A DNA stretch of 40,085 nt, from positions 1 through 40,085 of the forward strand of contig JAGGDU010000080.1 of NCBI GenBank assembly GCA_018457135.1. Reading direction: 5' to 3'. Shown here in pieces: positions 1-9,400 of the stretch. Each line of letters starts with the position of its first letter. Position 1 is the first letter of the stretch. The notes beneath the pieces were generated by a model. The model was not told the origin of the DNA. It did no database searches and worked only from the letters and a program-made list of their open reading frames with translations. A program made the translations under genes and the position numbers. This DNA is from Trichodesmium erythraeum GBRTRLIN201. Lineage in GTDB: Bacteria > Cyanobacteriota > Cyanobacteriia > Cyanobacteriales > Microcoleaceae.

Positions 1-66
1 CGGGTTTGGCCCTGGCTCGGCCTCTCCCCAGGTGCCACTAAATTCAACTTGAAAAGTCTCCGGCAT
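1..66 (-). CDS. Partial gene, N-terminus only, unknown product
   Basis: An open frame reads leftward off the window edge from an ATG at 64-66, giving MPETFQVEFSGTWGEAEPGP and two more residues. The upstream minus-strand sequence has AAGGAAG seven bases before the ATG, a good ribosome binding site. It lies 113 bases downstream of the 863-aa PPC gene on the same strand and could be the next gene of that unit. Only 22 codons are visible, so no family can be assigned. Confidence 0.45.
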   Translation of the reverse strand, partial: MPETFQVEFSGTWGEAEPGPNP

Positions 67-113
67 TTTTTTCTTCCTTTGTTTTGCTTACAAATTCGAG
101 TTTGACTTACTTC

Positions 114-170
114 GTAGTAATCGCTTTAGGAATTTAAAGCTACTTTCCTTAGAGCTAAAGCGCTTACTAC
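114..170. other. Long imperfect hairpin after the PPC gene
   Basis: Positions 114-129 (GTAGTAATCGCTTTAG) and 155-170 (CTAAAGCGCTTACTAC) are complementary at 15 of 16 positions, with a 25-base loop. The hairpin starts about ten bases past the stop of the 863-aa gene and ends about 48 bases before the start of the edge gene. No T-run follows on the minus strand, so it is not a canonical intrinsic terminator. An mRNA-stabilising, processing or translation-regulating stem between two genes of one transcript is possible. Confidence 0.5.
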
Positions 171-179
171 AAAATGAGT

Positions 180-2771
180 TTAGAAAAAATTAATTGTATA
201 GTCACTTTGGGCATCACCGACAGCCTCAACTTGCAGGTAATAATCCCCCGCTTCTAAAGTGGCATTGATCCTTTCGGTATTCGTACCGGGATTAGAAGAC
301 TTAAAGATTTCGGTAAAGATTTCGGTTTCGCCGTCACTACCCAAGAGAGTTAAGTCAGCATTTTGGGTCAGGCCGGACAAAATTATCCGGATGTCATCGT
401 TTGCGTCGAGAGTAAATTTATAGTAGTCATTGACGTCATCTACTCCGTCTTCCATAAAACCTATTTTACCACTTTGAGTAAGCAGATCACTTCCCAAATC
501 TGTAGCATCCTCCGGGGTGCCATCTGGGTCTCCCGTAATGGGATCTACTTCCGTTTCATCACCATCATCTCCCATGTCATCATCATCCCCGTCATCCATG
601 TCATCAGGAGGATCAGGAAGCGGGTCGGCGTTCATTTTCAGGAAATAGCTAGTTTTAGCATTGCCCACCGGGAAGACTTGCACTGTGTAGTCCCCAGCAT
701 CCAAAGTGTCACTCAAAATTTCTGGAGCATTCTCAGGGTTAAAGCCACTAAGGACCATATCACCTTCGCTATCCAACACCATCACATTAGCATCCCGCGT
801 CATTTCGTCTAGGGTGAGCATGAAGTTGCTGTTGTTATCTAAGGTTAAGTTGTAGAAGTCGTTGAGGTTCCGAGAACCATTCTGGAAATCCCCAATTCTT
901 CCTTTCTTTTTGTACTCGTTATTGTTCAGATCAAGTAAAGAACCGACCTCAAAAGTTTCATCTCCCTCGGCGACTACTTCAGTGTCTATACCCAGACGGT
1001 AGGTAGTCTCAGCATTGCCCATTGGCATCACTCGCAAAGTGTAATCCCCTGGCTCTAAGACTTGATCAATTATTTCTGGATTATTTCTCTTTTCCTTGGA
1101 GCTGTCCACCAGCATGGAGCCCTTATAAAGCTCTAGGTCAACATTTCGCTTGATTTGGTCTAGAGTGGCATTAAACTCAGTTAACTCGTTGATAGTAAAA
1201 GTATATTCGTCCTGTGAGTTGCGTACCCCGCCGCCTTCTCCACCTATTTTGTCGTTATTGCTATATTCTGTGGGAGACTCCAGAGTTCCCAAAGGAAAGG
1301 TATCTGTTGGTGAGATGGGTTCATCCGCGCTCAGACTCAGGCGATAGTTGGTATTACTACTACCCCTAGCGACTACCTTTACATAATAGGTACCGGCATC
1401 TAGGTTTTCGTTAATAGTTTCCCGTTGCTTACCTTTATTTTTTGATTTGTAGAGCCGTGTAGTGCCATCGGCATCATAAATTTCGGCATCTGCCGCATTT
1501 ACCCGCAGTTCATCTAAGGTTAAATCGACATTTTTCTCAGCGCTGAGGGTGAACTTAAACCAGTCCGCTTGGTCTCGGAATCGATCGTCTGTCAATAGCC
1601 CCACATTATTACCCGTCTCATTAGTGGGTGTAGGTACCAACTCCCCCAAGTCCTTCGCCATTTCTGGAGCGGGGAAATCATCTACATTGATCCTGGCGTC
1701 CAATTCCAGTCGGTAGTCGGTCTTAGCCGCACCTCTAGGGCGTACCTCTAGGGCATAGTGTCCTTCAGGTAAAAATTCGCTGATGGTATCTGGTCTTCTG
1801 CCTTTGCGGGTAGACTTATTCAACCGGGAACCTAGTTCTTCTGGTTCATCAGGATCATATTCGTATAAATAGATATCAGCGTTCCGCTGTAGTTGATCTA
1901 GTTCTGCATAAAAGGAAGCTTCTTGACTCAACTCAAAAGTGTAATAATCCTTTGTGTTGCGCTGCCGACCGCGACCAAAGCCGATATCTTCAATAGCAAA
2001 GTGTGGTTCTTCTGAAGCTAGAAGGTCCCCAACATCAGTGCCCGGAAGCTTTTCCGGTGGCAATATTTCGTCGGCGCTCAACCCCAAGCGGTAGGAAGTT
2101 CTAGCCCTACCCTGAGGGAAGACCCGCACCAGATAATCCCCTTTTTCCAAGATAGCGTTAATCGTTTCTTCCTGGCGTCCCTTATTTCGAGATTGCAGCA
2201 ACAAGGTCTTCCCTTTATCGTCCCAAATTTGGACGTTGGCATTCTTTTTTAGCTGGTCTAGAGTGAGGCTGACATCACTATCCTGATCTAAGGTAAAGTT
2301 GAAGTAATCGTTTTTGTCCCTTTGGCCTCCCTTGGCAAAACCAATTTCATCGGTAAACGTAACCTCTTCTTCACTATCCAGGACTCCTAGGGAGACACCA
2401 GGAAGCTCATCGTCAGTTATTGGATCAGCATTAAGACTCAACCTATAATCTGTTTGTGCCATGCCTTTTGGTAAGACGCGGACAAAATATTCTCCTGCAT
2501 CTAATTCCGCATCAATAACTTCTCGTTGTTTACCAGGTTTTGTCGACTTGAATAATACTGAGCCATCACTATCTAATATTTGGACATTAGCATTCTTATC
2601 TAACTTGTCTAGGGTTAGATTAAAGTCGCTTTCCTCGTCGAGCTTAAATTTGTAGAAGTCGTTGCGCTCCCGTTTACCATCTACTCTAAAACCGATCTGA
2701 TCGTTCGTTACAGTCGGTTCTAGTTCGATGACTCCCAGGTCTAACGCATCTGCTCTGGTGTCGTTAGCCAT
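180..2771 (-). CDS. PPC-domain repeat protein, 863 aa, seven repeats
   Basis: The protein is almost entirely tandem ~118-residue beta-sandwich modules of the pre-peptidase C-terminal (PPC) type. I read seven, at about residues 1-117, 118-235, 236-360, 361-483, 484-603, 604-716 and 765-863. Each shows the same order: a D-x-I-G-F opening, a (N)D-(F/Y)-Y-x-F strand, T-L-D-x-L, N-A-(D/N)-V, a basic loop (such as KPGKQRE), then L-x-x-G-x-Y-x-(V)-x-V and a closing T-x-Y-R-L strand. Between repeats 6 and 7 is a very acidic linker rich in D, G and M (about 717-750). There is no signal peptide, no peptidase domain and no membrane segment. PPC domains usually hang on secreted proteases, so a PPC-only protein is probably structural, adhesive or surface-associated (inference). 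No clear Shine-Dalgarno precedes the ATG. Its repeats most resemble the N-terminal block of the neighbouring 2,632-aa protein. Confidence 0.85.
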   Translation of the reverse strand: MANDTRADALDLGVIELEPTVTNDQIGFRVDGKRERNDFYKFKLDEESDFNLTLDKLDKNANVQILDSDGSVLFKSTKPGKQREVIDAELDAGEYFVRVLPKGMAQTDYRLSLNADPITDDELPGVSLGVLDSEEEVTFTDEIGFAKGGQRDKNDYFNFTLDQDSDVSLTLDQLKKNANVQIWDDKGKTLLLQSRNKGRQEETINAILEKGDYLVRVFPQGRARTSYRLGLSADEILPPEKLPGTDVGDLLASEEPHFAIEDIGFGRGRQRNTKDYYTFELSQEASFYAELDQLQRNADIYLYEYDPDEPEELGSRLNKSTRKGRRPDTISEFLPEGHYALEVRPRGAAKTDYRLELDARINVDDFPAPEMAKDLGELVPTPTNETGNNVGLLTDDRFRDQADWFKFTLSAEKNVDLTLDELRVNAADAEIYDADGTTRLYKSKNKGKQRETINENLDAGTYYVKVVARGSSNTNYRLSLSADEPISPTDTFPLGTLESPTEYSNNDKIGGEGGGVRNSQDEYTFTINELTEFNATLDQIKRNVDLELYKGSMLVDSSKEKRNNPEIIDQVLEPGDYTLRVMPMGNAETTYRLGIDTEVVAEGDETFEVGSLLDLNNNEYKKKGRIGDFQNGSRNLNDFYNLTLDNNSNFMLTLDEMTRDANVMVLDSEGDMVLSGFNPENAPEILSDTLDAGDYTVQVFPVGNAKTSYFLKMNADPLPDPPDDMDDGDDDDMGDDGDETEVDPITGDPDGTPEDATDLGSDLLTQSGKIGFMEDGVDDVNDYYKFTLDANDDIRIILSGLTQNADLTLLGSDGETEIFTEIFKSSNPGTNTERINATLEAGDYYLQVEAVGDAQSDYTINFF

Positions 2772-3424
2772 AATTATTTTTTTGCTATATAAAACTGATA
2801 CAAAACGTCACAACGTCACATAAGGTGACAATCTAATTTTTACTTCCTGCCTCCATTTAGACCATCGGTGGTTACTTATCCACAGATATTGATAGGCCTT
2901 GCCGGCCTGCATTTCTTAATTATTTGAGTCACTATCGTATTTTAAAATCATCCCAGTGCTGCTCTTACGAGACAGCAAAGGATTCTCTAAAATCGCTGTT
3001 AGGGTCTTTCTAATTCATAGCAACCGTCTTTAGAGATTTACTCTCTTCAGTTATAAAAAAGCTGACCCACACTGACACTGCCAGCCCCGCAGCCAAAAAG
3101 GTAAGGTTTGTTTGTAACCTACTCGTTTTTGTTGTTTATACCAAGCTTAAGTCATGGTAACTTTGGCATTCATCCCGACACTACCTTATCAGGAGAGCGC
3201 AGGCTTTTTGACAACATTTAGATAAACCATAGTTTATTAATAATTATCCCCAACTTATGGCCAAATGCATTCAGATTAGAAGATATATCAAAAAACTAAA
3301 CTAAGTTGAACTGAAATATTTTTCAGTGATACTATTATACCACTACTATCTGAAAAAGCAACATTTTTTCTCAAAATTTTTTTTGATGACATAATGTCCC
3401 AAAATCTCCATCTAGAAAAACATA
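2772..3424. other. Spacer between the two PPC genes
   Basis: This 653-base spacer separates two minus-strand genes. I see no plausible coding frame. Towards the 863-aa gene it holds a small repeat/dyad (see 2806-2829). Just past the stop of the giant gene are AT-rich stretches and an 8-bp inverted repeat, TTTTTCAG at 3319-3326 with CTGAAAAA at 3350-3357, which might help end the giant transcript. Nothing else is recognisable. Confidence 0.5.
2806..2829 (-). promoter_or_regulatory. Possible operator/promoter of the 863-aa PPC gene
   Basis: Two direct CGTCACA copies (2806-2812 and 2814-2820) overlap a dyad GTCAC-ataag-GTGAC (2815-2829), 35-58 bases upstream of the ATG. On the minus strand a TTGTGA-like -35 and a TATATA -10 with about 16-base spacing can be read from here towards the gene. 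The repeat-plus-dyad form is typical of a regulator binding site, but no regulator can be named. Confidence 0.3.
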
Positions 3425-6400
3425 TTAAGTAGCAGACATACTCAAACTGTAATTAGTACCCAAACCATTATAACTCTCGTAAAACACTCCGACAAAATAG
3501 TTCCCAGAATTTAACAACCGAGAAATAGAACCCATCTCACCAGAGTTAATTTTCCAAACATAGGAACTACCCTGATAATGCCCATTAGCATCGTAACTAA
3601 AAGTGTCCCCAGAGGAGTTATAGAGATACAAGGAAGCCTCGTCACTCAAACCAGATAGCTCAATATTAACAGTCCGTTTTTCACTAAGATTAAACTTATA
3701 GTAGTCATTCTCGTCAATATTACTTACCCAGTCATTAAAGGTTTGAACTTCTGCTAGATTTTCCACTGGCTTTGAGGTATCGAATGTATTCCCCGCAGCA
3801 TCTGGATGTGCTACTGCCGATAGTTGTAAATTATAACCAGTACTAGCATCGCCGATGCTTTCGACCTCAACAATATAAGTCCCTGCTACCAGGTTGCGAG
3901 TAATATTTTCCGAAGCATTCAAGAAGTTTGTAGAATCATCTAACCAGTAGTATTCGTTATTGCGTAAGGTTAGATCCGCATTGGCACTCAAACCATTGAG
4001 ACTGAGGCTGACAGTACTATCCTCCGCGAGGGTAAATTGGTAGAAATCTTCCTTGTCACTGTCGATATTCTGGGAGATGCCGACAAAATCAGTAAAGGTC
4101 TGGGCCTCACCCAAAGCACCAATATTCTTAGTTTGAGCTTCCGTATTGCCCACTATATTAGGTGCCGAGTAGGTCAGGGGAGTGGCCGAAAAATCTAGGT
4201 TGTAGTTAGTGTGACCACTTGACTGCCATACTAAAGCGTAATAAGTACCCGATGGTAGTTTTTCCGTAATTAATTCGTTATTGGTGTCATCATTAGTAGA
4301 ACTAACTATCTCGTTTTCTTGGCTATCGTACAAGTAGAGGTCGGCGTCGCTTGCTAAACCTGTCAGATTAATGGTTACTTCGCTGTTTTGGGGGATATCA
4401 AACTTGTAGTAGTCATTACGATCTATTCTTCCTACCCAGTCACTAAAGGCTTGAGTTGCGCTGACTGCACCGATATTCCGCGCTACATCAAAATCATTTC
4501 CGGCATTATCAGAAATAGGAGTTGCAGTAGCGACGAAATTGTATTCAGTTCCGTTGCCCCAGAAGTTGCTTATCTCAACCAAGTAATTACCTGGGGTTAG
4601 ATTTTTAGCGATCGCCGTCTCAGTATTCTCGTCATTAGGAGCTGAAGCAATTTCCTCCATGGCGCTGTTATAAAGATTGAAATTGATAGCATCTGTCAAA
4701 CCAGTTAAGTTCAAACTAACTGCACTATTCTCACCTACAGAAAACTTATAATAGTCTTCTTCATCTATTCCTGGGGATACCCAGTTAGTAGCATTAATAG
4801 TAGTCAGCGCTCCCAAATCTAGAGGCGAGTCAGCACCACCAGCATTATCCACCCGGACTGTGGGAGACAGTTGCAAACTGTAGTTAGTACCAAAGTTACC
4901 CCTATCATTCCAAACTTGGACGTAGTAAGTTCCGGGATTTAAATCAGCAACAATTACATCATCAGCATTCTCAGTATTTTGGGAATAGAGCAGAGGACTT
5001 TCCTCAATATCATACAGTCCAATATTACCATTGCCAGTCATTCCTCCCAGGTTAATGTTGACAGTGCTAACAGCATCTATGACAAACTGATAGTAATCCT
5101 TTTCATCAACATTCCCGATCCAGTCGTTAAAGGTTTGAGGCCCTGCTAAAGTGCCAATTAGTCGGGCTGTTCCAACAGTATCTCCGGCACCATCTGGGTG
5201 GGCTGTTGCGGACAATTGCAAATTATAACCGGTATTCCCATTCTCTATACTCTTGACTCCAGCGATATAAGTTCCAGCCTGTAAGTTACGGATAATCACT
5301 TCGTCAACATTGGTAAGCTGACTAGATTCAGTAATCTGGGAATATTCGCTATCAAGCAGTACCAGGTCTGCATCTGCTGTCATACTCCCGAGATTAAGGT
5401 TGACAGTGCTAGTCTCTCCTAGGACAAACTGGTAGAAGTCATTCTTGTCACGATCAACATATTGATTGCCGACAAAATCTGTGAAACTCTGGGTCGCACC
5501 CAAAGCACCAATATTCTTAGTTTGAGCTTCGGTGTTGCCGACGATATTATCTGGCGAGTAGGTCAGGGGAGTGGCCGAGAGTTCAAGGTTATAATAGGTG
5601 TTGTCCCCACCATAATAAGGAGAACGTCCCTCAACTTTAACATAATAGGTATTACCACTTGCCAAATTATAGACAATAGATTCATCAGCGTTACTATCGT
5701 TGTCGGAACTCCCTATTAGTTTCTCCTTGCTATCGTACAAGTATAGGCCGGTATTCGCGGTTAAACCTGCAAGCTTGAGGTTAATAGAGCTATTGGCGGC
5801 AACGCTGAATTTGTAGTAATCATCATATTGGAGGTCGCCAACCCAGTCCCTGATAGTTTGAGCGGCGCTGACCATGCCTAAATCCCTTGCCGTTTCAAAA
5901 TCATCACCCGCAGAGTTGGGAAGAGTGGTTGCCGATGCCGTCAAATTGTAGTTGACGCTAGTTGCTTCCCGGCTATATGATTTATAGCGCAAGATCCTGA
6001 CATAATATATACCCGGGTTCAAGTTAGTGATAATAGCTTCATCCGTATTGCTGTCATTTATGGAACTTGTCAGTACTTCTCCCTCACTGTCATAAAGATA
6101 AAGTTGACCATTGTCATCCATTCCTGTTAGATTGAGATTGACGTTACTATCCTCAGTCAACGTGAATTTATAGTAATCGTTGGGATCGGCACTACCTACC
6201 CAATTACTAAGCGTCTTAGGAGTAGATATATCACCCATATCCCCTGCTGTTTCTAGGGTGTCTCCTCCAGAGTCAGGAATAGTGGTTGCCGATGCCGTTA
6301 AATTATAGTTAACGCTAGTTGCTTCCCGGCTATATGATTTATAGCGCCAGACCCTGACATAATATGTACCCGGGTTCAAGTTAGTGATAATAGCTTCATC

Positions 6401-9400
6401 CGTATTGCTGTCATTTATGGAACTTGTCAGTACTTCTCCCTCACTGTCGTAAAGATAAAGTTGACCATTATCATCCATCCCTGTTAGATTGAGACTAACA
6501 TCGCTATCTTGAGTCAAGGTGAATTTATAGTAGTCATTGGGGTCGACATTCCCTACCCAATTACTAAGCGTCTTAGGAGTAGATATATCACCTATATCCC
6601 CTGCTGTTTCTCGGGTGTTTCCTCCAGAGTCAGGAATAGTGGTTGCCGATGCCGTTAAATTGTAGTTAACGCTAGTTGCTTCCCGGCTATATAATTTATA
6701 GCGCCAGACCCCAACATAATATGTACCCGGGTTCAAGTTAGTGATAATAGCTTCATCCGTATTGCTGTCATTTCTGGAACTTGTCAGTACTTCTCCCTCA
6801 CTGTCGTAAAGATAAAGTTGGCCGTTGCTATTCATTCCTGTTAGATTGAGGTCAACCTCACTATCCTCAGCCAGACTAAACTTGTAGTAATCACTGACAT
6901 CGAAGCTACCTACCCATTCAGTCTGGTTGAAAGTTGTTAAAGCTCCAATATCTTTTGCTGTCTCCAAGTCGTTGCCGACCAAATCTTCTGCCCGGGAAGT
7001 AGCTGATATTTGGAAATTGTAGGGGGTACCTACGACTCCACTGTAACGCTCTACTTCAACGAAATAGTTACTGGGAGTTAAGTTAATAGCTATCCCATCA
7101 TCGGCATTACCCTCTTGTGAAGAAGAGGACAGACTTTTTTCCTTATTATCGAACAGTTTCAGATTAGCATTGCCACTCATTCCCGTCAAACTCATATCAA
7201 CTGTACTATTTTCACTTACAGCGAACATATAGTAGTCAGTGCCATCAATATCTCCCACCCAATCATTAACTATTGTTTCTCCTAAGGTCCCTAAATCTAG
7301 TGCTTGGTCAGGATTTTCTCCAGCACCATTATCTGGCAGTGGAGTTCCCACCACCTGTAAATTGTAGTTAGTTTTAGCGTTGTTAATGCTTTGAACCTCA
7401 ATAAAATAAGTTCCTGGACTCAAATTTTTGACAATACTTTCATCAGCTTTTTGCAGCGTCTCCGACCTGGCGATACTACTACTGCTTTCGCTGTTATAAA
7501 GATATAGATCGGCATTCTTGTTCAACCCCGTCAAATCAATTTGAACCTGGCTACCGCTACCCTCTACCTGAAACTTATAGAAATCATTCAGGTCATCTAC
7601 AAACCCGTGGGGGTTACCCACATATTCAGTTTTTGCTATGGGAGTAGCACTGACCGCACCAATATTCAGGGCAGTATTGCGGTTCCAGCCCGTAATTTGC
7701 GGCACTGGATATTCTAGTGGCAATGCTGACATTTCCAAGTCATAGTTGGTGTTGCCTCCGTCATCCTTCCAAACTAAACCATAATAAGTACCAGGTAATA
7801 ATTTTATATCAATTGCTTCCTCTTTATTCTCCGACTCCTCAGACTTTTGTAGCAAATCTCCATCGCTGTCGTACAAGTAGAGGTTGGCATTAGCGCTCAA
7901 ACCCTTGAGATTTAAATTGAGACGACTTCTGTCATCAAGTTCTATCTTGTAGTAGTCGTGGGTATCTTCCGAGACGCCATAGAAATCACCCACCCAGTCT
8001 GAGAACTTCTGAGTTTTATTACCAAGGACACCAACTTTTCGCCCTTTATTTAGTTTGTTGCCCGCATTGTCCTGGGGTACAGGACTCAGGGAGACTTTTT
8101 CTTTGCTAACATTGTTAGTCTCGTTGACTTCCCTCAATACATCTTGGTCGTCAGCGATCGCCCCAATAAAATATTTCTTAACTCCACTGACGCTGGCCAC
8201 TGGTAAAGTCAACTGCTTGTTGATGGTAGTACTCTTCTTACCCCCCAAAGATGTGACCATCTTAGAACCGAGTAACTCATCACTGGTAGTAATTTCATTA
8301 TCCTCTGACACATAAAATCCCACCCGGAAATCATCAAGCTTACCACCAGCATTATTCAAAGTGACTTTGGCATTAAACTTTTGTCCGGGGTTAACAGTTT
8401 TTTCCTGCACATCAAAACCGCTAACAATCAAATCGCTGGAAAGATCAACACCCACTCTCTGACTGCCGGTATTATTCAGTTCGTTATTTTCGACAATAGC
8501 GTCCTGAACATCCACCATCATACCCAGATAGTAGTCTCCAGAGCCCTGCCAGAAATTGTCCCCGGACTCTGGCAGAGTCAATTGCTTCGCCAACTTCTTG
8601 GTATTCTTATCACCGGAAAGAGACTTAACCTTGGCAGTCCCCAAGAGGAAATCTCCCTTGTCTATACCCTCATCTTTGGACAAATAAAATCCAACCTCAA
8701 AAGCATCTGCCTTAGTATTACCGATGTTATTAACCTGGTAATTAACCTTAAGTCTCTCCCCGGCTTTTAATCCATCTTGCACATCCAGGGCTTCAAACTT
8801 CAAACTAGACAAATCTACAGTTTTCTGTGTTACCCCCAGAGTTAATTCGTAATCAGTTTTAGCTCCAGAAACCGGGAAAATTGCCGCATAATAAGTCCCT
8901 GCTTCTAACTTTTTCTTAATATTTTCAGCTTTGAGACCTTTGGCAGTAGATTCATCAAGGGTGTTCTTATTATCCAGCAATAACAAATTTGCATCTCCAT
9001 CCAGGCCATCCAAAGACAAATTAACATCACTGGTTTCAGTCAGTTTAAAACTGTAGAAATCTGCTTGGTCTATAAGGCTACCTTCTTTGAACCCTACCCT
9101 ATTGTTTTGTGTCACCTGGTCTTGCAAATTAAGAGTCCCTAATTGCTGGGCATTCTGACGATTATTAAAATCATCCTTCTGAAGATTAGTTGTTACTTCT
9201 AAATTGTAATTAGTCTTAACCTTTCCCCCATTTGGTTTCACACCAATATAATAATTTCCTGGCTGCAAAATCTCGTTGATAATTTCATTTCTCTTACCTT
9301 TATTGTTAGAAACTTCTATTTCTCCCCCATCATTTCCTACCAAGAATAAATTAGCATCACCGGTTAAACCATCTAGAGTAATATTAACCCCCCTTTGTTC

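Noticed and set aside
8381-8770. Plus-strand open frames of 60-130 codons opposite the PPC genes
   Set aside because: They lie antisense within strongly supported coding sequence and show no protein-like motifs.
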